Shown piece after piece: positions 45,855 through 54,649 of a stretch of DNA of 64,000 bases. Every line of letters starts with the position of its first letter. Within the stretch, counting starts at the first letter, position 1. The position numbers and the translations under genes are program-made. The notes beneath the pieces are model-generated. The model saw nothing but the letters and a program-made list of their open reading frames with translations, made no database searches and had not been told where the DNA came from. Source of the stretch: Reinekea sp. G2M2-21 (lineage in GTDB: Bacteria; Pseudomonadota; Gammaproteobacteria; Pseudomonadales; Natronospirillaceae); the NCBI RefSeq assembly GCF_015687175.1, contig NZ_JADPQG010000010.1, positions 1 to 64,000 on the forward strand, written 5' to 3'.

Positions 45855-46781
45855 CTAACCCTCTGATGGCAGAAACAGATGCCCACTTCCGGTAAAAACC
45901 GTTTCACCGCCAATTGAAATCTGTTGTGCAACCGGCGATGCCGAAAAATGAATGTGGCTTTGACGTCCTAATGCTCGGCCCTGAGAAACAAGACCCGGCT
46001 GGCAATAATTGCTAAAGATTTTTAGATAGCATGCCAAGCCCGCAGCGGCGGCACCCGTTCCACCGTCTTCTCCCTGACCAATACCAAATCCAAACATTCG
46101 CACTTCAAACTCTGTTTCGGATTCTGCCTTTCGACAAAAAAAATACAGATTATTAAAGGGCGATGCCTTTAACAAGCGTTGCCAAACGCTATGAGATACT
46201 TCCAAGCCGTACAGTACCGCTTCGTCACGCACAGGAATGAAGAGAAACCCAGACCCACAACGCACACCGGCAATGGGACCCAACCGGGTATCGAGATCCA
46301 CGCTATGCAAACCACAAAGATCGCTAAGGTCACTTAACCGGCAAGGCACATCATGAATCGTCGGGTACTCGGGTAGCGCCAGGGTGACGTGCACCTGCCC
46401 TAGGTCCGACGAGTGAATGTCAGCTTCAACCGGTCCTAACGGCAGAGATAAGGTCACATGACTTATCGGCGCACCAACCGCTTTACTCTGGGCAGCCAAG
46501 TATGCGCAGGTACCCACGCTGGGGTGACCTGCAAAGCTCAGTTCCTCTGTAGGTGTAAATATTCGCGCATCGACTTTTACCGAGCTATCCCTTACCAGGC
46601 TGCGCCAATGTTCGGGCAGGAAGACCGTTTCGGAGTAGCCAAATTCACGCGCGATGGTGATCATAGTGGTATCGCTGAGTGCACGGTCAACTTCAACAAT
46701 AGCCAAGGGATTACCGCTGTAACGCTCATGAGTGAATACATCACAACGAACATACTGCAGTTCAGGGATAGATTGACTCAT
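45855..46781 (-). CDS. PhzF family isomerase-like protein
   Basis: A 308-residue protein of the PhzF/diaminopimelate-epimerase-like fold. CDVFTHERYSGNPLAIVEV with FSETVFL-like and EELSFAGHPSVGTCAYLA blocks, and GQGEDGGTGAAAAGLACYL near the end, are family motifs. PhzF itself isomerises a phenazine precursor by proton transfer through a Glu; related proteins act on varied small acids. The ATG at 46781 overlaps the stop of the previous gene (ATGA). It is the last gene of the nine-gene operon and may epimerise or tautomerise its product. Confidence 0.88.
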   Translation of the reverse strand: MSQSIPELQYVRCDVFTHERYSGNPLAIVEVDRALSDTTMITIAREFGYSETVFLPEHWRSLVRDSSVKVDARIFTPTEELSFAGHPSVGTCAYLAAQSKAVGAPISHVTLSLPLGPVEADIHSSDLGQVHVTLALPEYPTIHDVPCRLSDLSDLCGLHSVDLDTRLGPIAGVRCGSGFLFIPVRDEAVLYGLEVSHSVWQRLLKASPFNNLYFFCRKAESETEFEVRMFGFGIGQGEDGGTGAAAAGLACYLKIFSNYCQPGLVSQGRALGRQSHIHFSASPVAQQISIGGETVFTGSGHLFLPSEG

Positions 46782-47626
46782 ACGCACCCAACCATATGTT
46801 CTGCCACCAGGGACTGTTCCGCGGCGAACCTTAAATGCGACATTGCCTCCCTTAAACCTCCTTTTTTGGTTTCCACCGTAAGATGCCCGCGCCAACCATG
46901 GGCTTTTAGAACATCGATCACTTTTCGATAGTCCAGCGTCCCTTGATCCAGTGGTGAATGAGAGTCGATAGCGCCATCATTGTTACTGACACTTACGGCA
47001 GCGATGCGATCGATAAAATACGCGAGCGTTTCATGCGGTTGATCCGCTGAGATATTCTCGTGCCCCAAATCCAAAATAAATTTAACCGCAGGATCCACTT
47101 CACTAAACACCCTGCGGTACTGTTCAAACATGGAGAAAAGCGTATAGAACGGACGGCGGTTCTGATAATGCTCAAGGTTCTCTAACCAGAGCGTAACCCC
47201 CTGAGACTGTGCGTAGTCATTTAGCTCATTGACGATTCTCGCAAAATCAGACATAGCCGTGCGGCGCAAGTGACTAAGATTGGAATGCGTAAACAGGCAA
47301 CTGGCGTGAACGATCAATGGCGCATCCAGCTCTCGCGCAAGGTCGACTTCCTTAAACATATAGTGTTTGGCCGCTTCCCGAATGTCTTCGATCTGATGAC
47401 AGATAGGATTGCGATAATTGCCGTGAACAATAGCGGACAAATTGTGTTCCGCGAGCTGCTGTCTTACTGTGTGGAGTTTTTCGGACGTCCAGTTGTTGGC
47501 ATGGTCTTCATCACTGGAACCCTCTATGTAAATATGGCTAGAACCCTCCATTAATGCGAGTTCTATACTCTGCGCAACTGGCGTCGCTTTCTGTACGGCA
47601 GTTGAAGTAAACATTTCAGTTAACAT
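46778..47626 (-). CDS. Sugar phosphate isomerase/epimerase-like TIM barrel protein
   Basis: A 282-residue TIM-barrel protein of the xylose isomerase/AP endonuclease-2 superfamily. IVHGNYRNP, LIVHASCLFTH, LWLENLEHYQNRRPFYT, FILDLGHEN and HLTVETKKGG supply the His/Glu/Asp metal ligands of the fold. AAGGAGAG lies 6-7 nt before the ATG at 47626, so I reject a longer frame. In this operon it may isomerise or cleave a small hydroxy- or keto-acid. The substrate cannot be inferred from sequence. Confidence 0.82.
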   Translation of the reverse strand: MLTEMFTSTAVQKATPVAQSIELALMEGSSHIYIEGSSDEDHANNWTSEKLHTVRQQLAEHNLSAIVHGNYRNPICHQIEDIREAAKHYMFKEVDLARELDAPLIVHASCLFTHSNLSHLRRTAMSDFARIVNELNDYAQSQGVTLWLENLEHYQNRRPFYTLFSMFEQYRRVFSEVDPAVKFILDLGHENISADQPHETLAYFIDRIAAVSVSNNDGAIDSHSPLDQGTLDYRKVIDVLKAHGWRGHLTVETKKGGLREAMSHLRFAAEQSLVAEHMVGCV

Positions 47627-47666
47627 CTGTACTCTCCTTGTGTTTGGTGCGAGTGTTAAACATGAC

Positions 47667-49085
47667 TTAGTCGATAGCACGGGTCAGTTCAGCAATTGCA
47701 GGTTGCCATTGCGCCAGCCAACGATGGTGCTTCTCGACAAACGCCTGAAACTCTGAATTCAAATCAATTGGGTCGCCACAGCCGCCACCAAAAGCGGTTG
47801 CTGTCGCAATGTTGCCAAACCATTGCTCGGCCGTTTGTTCCACTGCAGAAAATTTGCTGCGCAACGACACTTGGTCGGCGATGGCGGCATTAACTTGTTC
47901 GCCAACAAGATGATGAGCATCGCGAAACGGAATGTGATCGAAATAGGCCATCTGTTCCGCAAGATACACGGCATCGACCATGCCTCGTTCCATTGTCTGC
48001 AGTGCCTGTTCCTGGTTCACGGTGATGCCGTCGACTACCTTGGTCATCAGCCGCAGAATAAAATCGAGATCATCCAACGCGCTCCACAACGGGCGCGTTG
48101 CTTCGCTGGAAATAGCCACCGAGTTGGAAAAAGCATTCCACTGCATTGCGGTGACCGTACTTGTCCAGGCGGCCACAATGCTGGCGCTGCGACCTTTCAC
48201 GATTTCCAGCAAAAAAGGGTTTCGTTTCTGTGGCATATTCGAGCTCGAGCCGACCAGGGAATCCGGCAACGACAACAGTGCTGTTTCATTGCTCGACATA
48301 AACACCACATCCGCCGCACACCGCGACAACGTGGTACTGACAGACGCCATGGCAGACAACAGATGCAAACAGGAATCCCGGCTCGCGACAGCGTCAATGG
48401 AATGCCGGACGGGATGCGAAAAGCCCAATAGGTCTGACGTCACCTGTCGATCAATCGGAATCGTCGTGCCACCTCCGGCACAAGCGCCCAATGGGCAGCT
48501 GTCTAATAGGGACAGCGCAGAGACAAACATATCGACATCTCGAAAAAGATGTGTCGCAACCCCACTCAAATAGTGCCCCAGCGTTGAAGTAAAAGCGGTC
48601 TGATAGTGTGTAAAGGCAGGAAACAGGGTCGTCACTTCTGTGGCTGCACGCTCCGTGATGGTTTGCAAAAAGATTTCCAAAAGCGTGAATGTATTTACAA
48701 CCCGGTCACGTAACCGCATCTTAAAAACCGTTGCGTTCATGTCATTTCTTGATCGTCCGGTTTGTAACAGTCCTCCCGTTGCCACGCCCAAACGACTGAT
48801 TAAAAAATTCTCGTAGCAGAGATAGGTGCCCCGCTGAGTCGGCAGATTCATCAGGTCCTGGAAATCCTGACGGAATAATCGACCAATCTCTTCTTTCAAG
48901 ACCTCACATGACGCCACATCAACAATATCCTGACGCTGAAGCATGGTTAAATGTGCAAAGTCAATCAACGCATAGTAGCGCAGTTCGTTCGCTATGGTTG
49001 CGGTGTTGACGCGACCAAATACCTGGTCACGGAGATCTTCATCCAGCAGCGACTTCAAACGCCCGGTGTTCTGTAAGTCAGTCAC
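47667..49085 (-). CDS. Argininosuccinate lyase-like enzyme (fumarase/ASL superfamily)
   Basis: A 472-residue lyase of the aspartase/fumarase superfamily, closest in motifs to argininosuccinate lyase. QTGRSRNDMNATVFKMRLRD, FPAFTHYQTAF, GACAGGGTTIPIDR and the signature loop VGSSSNMPQKRNPF are present. Superfamily members eliminate fumarate from a C-N bonded succinyl group, or run in reverse. Its setting in a biosynthetic operon without other arginine genes argues against a housekeeping ArgH. It overlaps the upstream ATP-grasp gene by 8 nt. Confidence 0.88.
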   Translation of the reverse strand: MTDLQNTGRLKSLLDEDLRDQVFGRVNTATIANELRYYALIDFAHLTMLQRQDIVDVASCEVLKEEIGRLFRQDFQDLMNLPTQRGTYLCYENFLISRLGVATGGLLQTGRSRNDMNATVFKMRLRDRVVNTFTLLEIFLQTITERAATEVTTLFPAFTHYQTAFTSTLGHYLSGVATHLFRDVDMFVSALSLLDSCPLGACAGGGTTIPIDRQVTSDLLGFSHPVRHSIDAVASRDSCLHLLSAMASVSTTLSRCAADVVFMSSNETALLSLPDSLVGSSSNMPQKRNPFLLEIVKGRSASIVAAWTSTVTAMQWNAFSNSVAISSEATRPLWSALDDLDFILRLMTKVVDGITVNQEQALQTMERGMVDAVYLAEQMAYFDHIPFRDAHHLVGEQVNAAIADQVSLRSKFSAVEQTAEQWFGNIATATAFGGGCGDPIDLNSEFQAFVEKHHRWLAQWQPAIAELTRAID

Positions 49086-50304
49086 ACATCACCTCACGGA
49101 GAATAGCATTCTGTAAAACATCGACTTGCTGAAACAGGAGTTGTGGGGCAACGACCAACACATGCCCTACCCGATCGGTGAAGTCACCGCGGGTTTGCGA
49201 ACGATAACCCATCGGTTTATAAAGTTTGGCGTCTTTGATCGCTTGCGGTGGAAGGTCGGCGCGTCGGGCGCAGTCCTTCAACAGGCCATCGGTTAGCGGT
49301 TGCGTGACAACCTGATCACTTTGAGGAACGAAAAACCGTATTGCACCTTGACCGTTTCCAGTTGGCGCCAGTTCCGGGTTGCCACCCAACGCGGCGGTTA
49401 GCCAGGCCTGTAACAGATCAACGCCCAAGGTTTCTCTAATCAACACGGGAATCATGCCGCCGGCCAGCCGAGGATTTATTTCGATCAGATACACTTTCGA
49501 CTGACTGACTTTTATTTCAACATGAGCGGGTCCCCAATCGAGGTTGACGGCGGCCAACATCGCTTCGACTTGGGTTAAAATATTGTGATACGACGCCGTA
49601 TCAATTGCGAAATTAACGTCATGACCCGTTTCAACAAAATAGGGCGCACCGCCCAAATGCTTTCGGGTCAGGCAGACAGCTTTACCGTGAAAACACTCAA
49701 CGGAATACTCTTGGCCACTCACATAGAATTCAGCTAAACACCCAATGTCCGCAAAGTGTCTGCCACTTTGCTGAACGAACTCCCGGTTATCCGCAATCGC
49801 TTTTTTAACGTCGTCCAGGTTTTGACACAGACTAACCGAACAGCTACCGGACCCCGACCGAGGTTTAATGACCAGAGGATAATTCAATTGGGTAACCGTG
49901 TTCGGGATATCCAGTTCCGATGTTACCAACCGACAACCAACCGGGAACTCAACCCTGTCTTGCAGTGTTTGCCGCAAACGATATTTGTCACGACAAAGTT
50001 CCACTGCACCAGGGTGCGTGCCTGGCAATCCGAATTGCTCAGCGAGTTTCGCGGCCGTTGCAATAAAATACTCAGAGGTACTCATCACTGCCGCGATGCG
50101 GTCAACCTGTTGCAACTTGTCCAACCGTTCGGATAACAGAGCCTGATCACTGGTATCGATCGACTCCACAGCGATGTGCGGTGGAAATTGATATTTAGCC
50201 TCATTTTGCGTCAGCACCAACACGTCGTAACCCTGCGCCACCGCCAACTCAGCCAGCAAATAACCGGTACCCGTAGTATTACTTTCAATAAACACGATAA
50301 ACAT
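49078..50304 (-). CDS. ATP-grasp ligase (1)
   Basis: A 408-residue carboxylate-amine/thiol ligase-like protein. After an N-terminal Rossmann-like part (VFIESNTTGTGYLLAELAVA), the ATP-grasp fold has YPLVIKPRSGSGSCSVSLC (glycine-rich loop), CLAEFYVSGQEYSVEC and VYLIEINPRLAGGMIPVLI (magnesium-binding Glu/Asn). Such enzymes activate a carboxylate as acyl phosphate and join it to an amino acid. The ATG at 50304 overlaps the PLP gene stop (ATGA). It is one of two ligases in the operon, so the product may contain two amide-type bonds. Confidence 0.88.
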   Translation of the reverse strand: MFIVFIESNTTGTGYLLAELAVAQGYDVLVLTQNEAKYQFPPHIAVESIDTSDQALLSERLDKLQQVDRIAAVMSTSEYFIATAAKLAEQFGLPGTHPGAVELCRDKYRLRQTLQDRVEFPVGCRLVTSELDIPNTVTQLNYPLVIKPRSGSGSCSVSLCQNLDDVKKAIADNREFVQQSGRHFADIGCLAEFYVSGQEYSVECFHGKAVCLTRKHLGGAPYFVETGHDVNFAIDTASYHNILTQVEAMLAAVNLDWGPAHVEIKVSQSKVYLIEINPRLAGGMIPVLIRETLGVDLLQAWLTAALGGNPELAPTGNGQGAIRFFVPQSDQVVTQPLTDGLLKDCARRADLPPQAIKDAKLYKPMGYRSQTRGDFTDRVGHVLVVAPQLLFQQVDVLQNAILREVMCD

Positions 50305-51356
50305 CAAGCGATACCCACCGTGGAAAGAGGATTCATCACCTCCGTAAGGCTGCGCCGATGCCATGGCAGATAACTCCAATTCTCTGCATCCATGGAGGGG
50401 TCCGTTATACACTCAGGTGCCAAGGACAGTTGATCATCCTCAACGAGCTGGTTTTCGCGCCACCAGGTAGGACTATAAATATTGTCCGAATACCGGTAGC
50501 CTTCATCTGCACAAATAAAAACAACTTTTTTATCGGGATTCTGGTCAGCAAGATAACGCGCAACCTTAAAGGCGGCACCGCTGGTAGGGCCACAATAAAG
50601 TCCATGACGTTTGTGCAATGTTCGCGTCGCGCATGCGATTTCTGACGCATTCAACCAATGCACCTGATCGAAGACCGAATGATCAAGATTCTGCGGCATC
50701 AAACTGTTGCCGAGACCTCGAATAATACGTTTGGCACCGCCGTCGGGTCGACCAAACAACATACTCACATTGCTATCAACAGCAACCCCCATGGTTTGCG
50801 GGTGCATAGTACGCAGCGCCTTCAACGTTCCACACATAGAGCCGCCGGAGCCTACCGAACCCACCAGGATATCAACCTTGCCGAACGCTGAAATGAGTTG
50901 CTCCGCAAAGAATGCGTACGCCCCAGGATTCATTTTATTTTCGTATTGCGCTGGAAAGAAATGGTTTGGATGTTGTCGACGATAGTGCGCCAGGCGCTCC
51001 AATCGGGCGGCTTGATACCCACCTACCTCGGCGGGCTCGGTAACAATATCGACCCTGGCGCCCAGTTCGGTTAATCGGTTATTTAAGTGAACATCAATCG
51101 CGGGATCACTGACCAGAATTAACTTTAAATTGTACTGATTGCAAAGTAGTGCCAAAGCTAAACCGAAGGTGCCAGATGTTGACTCAAGGACAACGGTATC
51201 TTCGTTAATATCACCGTTTTTTAACGCTCTTTCCAGAATAAACTTGGCCGGTAACAACTTCATTAAAAAAAACTTCGCGGCAATCAGGTTGTCATCAATG
51301 CGAATCAACTCAGGAAGAACACGGGCCTCAGAAATACTGCTGTATACCTGTTTCAT
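50304..51356 (-). CDS. PLP-dependent cysteine-synthase/SbnA-like enzyme
   Basis: A 350-residue fold-type II PLP enzyme. The Schiff-base lysine is probably Lys38 in KLLPAKFILERAL. LESTSGTFGLALALL is the substrate/phosphate loop, GSVGSGGSMCGTLKAL binds the cofactor phosphate, and YCGPTSGAAF follows. It resembles SbnA-type enzymes, which replace the phosphate of O-phosphoserine with an amine, more than housekeeping CysK. The adjacent PduX-like kinase gene could supply a phosphorylated hydroxy amino acid. The AGGAG-type site lies just before the ATG. Confidence 0.85.
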   Translation of the reverse strand: MKQVYSSISEARVLPELIRIDDNLIAAKFFLMKLLPAKFILERALKNGDINEDTVVLESTSGTFGLALALLCNQYNLKLILVSDPAIDVHLNNRLTELGARVDIVTEPAEVGGYQAARLERLAHYRRQHPNHFFPAQYENKMNPGAYAFFAEQLISAFGKVDILVGSVGSGGSMCGTLKALRTMHPQTMGVAVDSNVSMLFGRPDGGAKRIIRGLGNSLMPQNLDHSVFDQVHWLNASEIACATRTLHKRHGLYCGPTSGAAFKVARYLADQNPDKKVVFICADEGYRYSDNIYSPTWWRENQLVEDDQLSLAPECITDPSMDAENWSYLPWHRRSLTEVMNPLSTVGIA

Positions 51357-51367
51357 CAGTGTTCTCC

Positions 51368-52312
51368 TTAAAAGGTTGAATGAAAGGCAGTTTGATGAAT
51401 ACCATTGTCACGCAGACGCCCTTGACAGTGGCTGACTCGTTCCAGGAGATCATGATCATCGGGCGAAAAAAGCATGCCGACCAAGTTTCCGCTGTGCGCA
51501 ATTTGGACACCCAATGCACCACCTTGCTCAGCAATGCCCAACACTGCATCAAATTTTGGCTTCGGTACGTGTTTCTGATTAATCAACGCACTGTGCGTAC
51601 TGACACGTGCAATGGTCGCCAAATCATGGTTCAACAGTGCAAATCGCAATAAACCTCTTAGTGGTTTAAACTGCTGCAGATCCTCCCAAGTGTACTGCGG
51701 CGCACGATAATCACAGGTACTAATTGGCTCACCCAAGGTAAAGCTCAGTAAACTCATGCCGGGCAATAATGGCCCGAGTTCTTCAATAACATGGCCCTCC
51801 CGTTGCGCAAACAATACTGTCGACGACTCAAACATTATGGGGTCTGAAGCGACTTCCGAACGAACCGCAATTCGGGCCAGCGCTTCACGCGAGAGCTTAC
51901 GTTGATAGGCACTGCAGACAGCGCGGGCGGCTGCGACAACATCCGCTGTCGATGAACCCAAACCAAGCTCTTCAGTGACACAACTGTCACAAATCAATCG
52001 TCCGCCTAAATTGTTCAACCCCAGCTCTTCCAATGTCAAAATTGCTGATGACAGGGCCTTTTTCTTGTAGGCAGGCTCAACTGTAATAACATCCGATTCC
52101 GAATCCGGTAGAAAGGTGGCCTTTGCCTTAGTCGTCGAATTCAATAACGTAACTAAGCCCAATGTTTCCTTTCCATTGGATTCTTCAAAGACGCCTTGCA
52201 GAATCTCTCCGTGGTGACAAGGTGCGACACCGTGACCGATATGAACTTGACCGTAAACCATGGCGTTTTCTGCTACGGCCTGAGGCCTTAATTCTTGTTG
52301 TGCAGTATTCAT
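51368..52312 (-). CDS. GHMP kinase, PduX-like (L-threonine/serine kinase-like)
   Basis: A 314-residue GHMP-superfamily kinase. APCHHGEILQGVF near residues 30-42 is the PduX-type start motif and EELGLGSSTADVVAAARAV is the GHMP P-loop. PduX phosphorylates the side-chain hydroxyl of L-threonine in cobalamin synthesis. No cobalamin genes are near; instead the next gene encodes a PLP enzyme of the type that uses O-phospho amino acids. I infer it makes O-phosphoserine or O-phosphothreonine for that enzyme. It starts 11 nt after the oxygenase-like gene. Confidence 0.82.
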   Translation of the reverse strand: MNTAQQELRPQAVAENAMVYGQVHIGHGVAPCHHGEILQGVFEESNGKETLGLVTLLNSTTKAKATFLPDSESDVITVEPAYKKKALSSAILTLEELGLNNLGGRLICDSCVTEELGLGSSTADVVAAARAVCSAYQRKLSREALARIAVRSEVASDPIMFESSTVLFAQREGHVIEELGPLLPGMSLLSFTLGEPISTCDYRAPQYTWEDLQQFKPLRGLLRFALLNHDLATIARVSTHSALINQKHVPKPKFDAVLGIAEQGGALGVQIAHSGNLVGMLFSPDDHDLLERVSHCQGRLRDNGIHQTAFHSTF

Positions 52313-52323
52313 GAGTGCTGTCC

Positions 52324-53391
52324 TTAGTTTTTATGTACAATTTTTCCGTCATTAATAGCGACCAGATAGTTCAACATGGCGTCATACTGTTTTAAGCTCG
52401 CCTCCAATGACATATGCGCGCCACAGGCAATTTCCGACATCTGTTTGTCTGATAAAGTTGGGCGTTGATAGCGAATGGATTCAATCAGTTCTACTGTATG
52501 GCGCGGGTCTATGCTTTCGTGTGCTTTAAAGTAGATTTGCTGGCCTTTTCGGCAGAGGCCGACCCGATCCATACCGTACAACACCTTGGTAAAGTGTGGC
52601 GATACCCAGCCTTCGTTCAACAGGAACCAACCGTACCGGCGAAATTTCAAACCTGGACGGGTCAGCAGTATGTTAAAGACATTGGTTGTGATCATCGTAA
52701 ACCAGGGTCGTTCCTCTGCTCGATACCGAATCAGGCTATGCCAGTCGCTGTAGTCTTCGACCAGTTCACGTAACCAATAAGTATGAAATTTTCCGAGATT
52801 GCCCTGACCCACTTCGTCCCACAAATTAGAGCAGACGGCTGCTTTCATAGCACCTTGAATACCGGTGGTCATCACGGCTACTTCATCGTCTACTACCTCA
52901 TTGCGGCAAACTTCGTTACGGAGAAAATATTTGAATGTCACTTCATTCGCATCATTACGCAGAAAATCAAATAACGGGTGATTAATCCCAGGATTGTCAA
53001 ACGTCAGGTGCTGAAGATAATCGGCGCATTCGGCGCTGTCTTTAAATGGGTACTCCCGGTTCGCACTGGACAACCAGTGGTCCAAAACTTCACTTTCTAC
53101 ACTCAACTTCATACGCTGAATTTCGTATTCAAGATCCTCATCGACGGCTTGGTGCAACGGGCCATCGCAATAGGAGAAAAGGTAGCCAGAGATATAGGCC
53201 AGCTTTGTGTTGATGAATTCGTCATAAGCAGGCGTATCGCGCACTTCAGCTAACGATGACTTTTGCAGCGACCTTGGCAGCGACAGAAACTCGCGAATGT
53301 CTTCGGGTGTCGATTTAAACCGCGGCAAAGGTGGCCATTGATGTTCCTGCAGATGCGGCTGTTTATCCTTCAATTCGGTCAATTTAAACAT
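52324..53391 (-). CDS. Heme-oxygenase-like diiron oxidase (HDO family)
   Basis: A 355-residue helical protein of the iron-containing heme-oxygenase-like redox family. Candidate metal ligands have the family spacing: Glu160/Glu165/Asp168 region (LRNEVCRNEVVDDE), Glu193 and His203 in WDEVGQGNLGKFH, then His291, Asp295 and His298 in KAHESIDPRH. Known members cleave or hydroxylate amino-acid-derived substrates, including N-oxygenation and oxidative C-C cleavage. In this operon it is the only obvious redox enzyme and is probably responsible for the unusual chemical step. Confidence 0.78.
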   Translation of the reverse strand: MFKLTELKDKQPHLQEHQWPPLPRFKSTPEDIREFLSLPRSLQKSSLAEVRDTPAYDEFINTKLAYISGYLFSYCDGPLHQAVDEDLEYEIQRMKLSVESEVLDHWLSSANREYPFKDSAECADYLQHLTFDNPGINHPLFDFLRNDANEVTFKYFLRNEVCRNEVVDDEVAVMTTGIQGAMKAAVCSNLWDEVGQGNLGKFHTYWLRELVEDYSDWHSLIRYRAEERPWFTMITTNVFNILLTRPGLKFRRYGWFLLNEGWVSPHFTKVLYGMDRVGLCRKGQQIYFKAHESIDPRHTVELIESIRYQRPTLSDKQMSEIACGAHMSLEASLKQYDAMLNYLVAINDGKIVHKN

Positions 53392-53393
53392 AG

Positions 53394-54638
53394 CTATTCT
53401 CCTTTTTTAGCGTGTAGGGTGGATGCGATGGTCCGACTTAACTGCTGCATATCTGAGTGAGTCGGTGCGGTATAGATAATAAACCCTTGTCGATCCGCCG
53501 AGCTCTCCGGACGATCTCGTGTTGCCTTGGTAGTCAGTTGCACAAATTCCTGAATACCTGACGAGTTACGCGCGCTCAAACATCGTGTCGGAACACGATA
53601 CTCGGTGTCTTCGTAACAATTACGATTCTGATATGGCGACTGTAACCAATCCGGAAGCGGGCTTGGTAAATTGGTATAAAAATGTTGACCGGCGAATCGC
53701 TTCGCTTTCGGCATGTTGACAGTTTCCCTTTGTAGAACATTCAGGAACTGCGCTTCCAACGACGCGTCTGTCGAGTGACGATACATGGCCAGAACACTGT
53801 CGCCGGGCGGGCGCGCCGCAAACTCGATGAAGAATATTCGGCCGTCCGGTCGAATGCGGAATTCCGCGTGCAATATACCGGTTCTGAATTGGACTCTCTG
53901 CACCAATGTTTTGGTATAGTCTTTCAGCGTTGCCACACATTCTTCTGAGAAATTAAGCGGAGGCTGGTAGTAGCCCATTTCCAAAAAGTCCAAAGGTGCA
54001 GGTAAACTGATCTCTTCTGTTACGCCCTGAAATACGACTTCACCATCAACAACCAGTGTTTCAACTGAGCTGTCTACACCTTGAATGTATTGTTCAATGA
54101 CCATATTTTCGGTCAGACGAGGTAAATACCGTTGCCATGCCTCTTCATCCGACAGAATCGTAAAACCTTGCCCGCCATGACTATCAGTCGGTTTTACCAC
54201 CACAGGGAAATCTATATCCGCAGACGGTGTGTCACATTGATATTCTTTTGGACTGAACTCCGACATTAGCGCACGCTGAATTCGTTTATCGGATGATATT
54301 TTGGCGGCCATCACCCCTGGGTTTTCAAACCTGAAGTAGTCATTGCAAAACGCCGCCGAAACCAAAAACTCCTCCGTTACATTAACTGACAGAACAATGT
54401 TGTATTCACCTTGCCATTGCTTGATTTGTTGGATCATGTCACCGACAAGATGGGGTTCAATATACAAAGCCTCTTTAACGACATCGGCCGGGAAATAACG
54501 GTTAAAAACCTGTGCGTGAGCCTGCCGATTCAATGGGGTATCGATAATCAGGAAGCCATCAACACGATTCAGGCATTCGTCAAACAGGTCGGGGTAGAGC
54601 GAGTGTTCCATTCCCCCAAAAAATAGTGCTACGTTCAT
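53394..54638 (-). CDS. ATP-grasp ligase (2)
   Basis: A 414-residue ATP-grasp protein, distinct from the other ligase of the operon. FPVVVKPTDSHGGQGFTIL is the nucleotide loop, VIEQYIQGVDSSVETLVV follows, and IFFIEFAARPPGDSVLAMY has the Glu/Arg metal and phosphate contacts. The C-terminal about 70 residues are an extension. It lies 2 nt from the diiron oxidase gene, so the two are probably translated together. Confidence 0.88.
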   Translation of the reverse strand: MNVALFFGGMEHSLYPDLFDECLNRVDGFLIIDTPLNRQAHAQVFNRYFPADVVKEALYIEPHLVGDMIQQIKQWQGEYNIVLSVNVTEEFLVSAAFCNDYFRFENPGVMAAKISSDKRIQRALMSEFSPKEYQCDTPSADIDFPVVVKPTDSHGGQGFTILSDEEAWQRYLPRLTENMVIEQYIQGVDSSVETLVVDGEVVFQGVTEEISLPAPLDFLEMGYYQPPLNFSEECVATLKDYTKTLVQRVQFRTGILHAEFRIRPDGRIFFIEFAARPPGDSVLAMYRHSTDASLEAQFLNVLQRETVNMPKAKRFAGQHFYTNLPSPLPDWLQSPYQNRNCYEDTEYRVPTRCLSARNSSGIQEFVQLTTKATRDRPESSADRQGFIIYTAPTHSDMQQLSRTIASTLHAKKGE

Positions 54639-54649
54639 GTTCTTTTTCC

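Noticed and set aside
47667..49085. Housekeeping argininosuccinate lyase (argH)
   Set aside because: It is embedded and overlapping in a biosynthetic operon, with no other arginine genes near.
50304..51356. Housekeeping cysteine synthase
   Set aside because: Active-site surroundings and the PduX-like kinase neighbour fit an SbnA-type role better.
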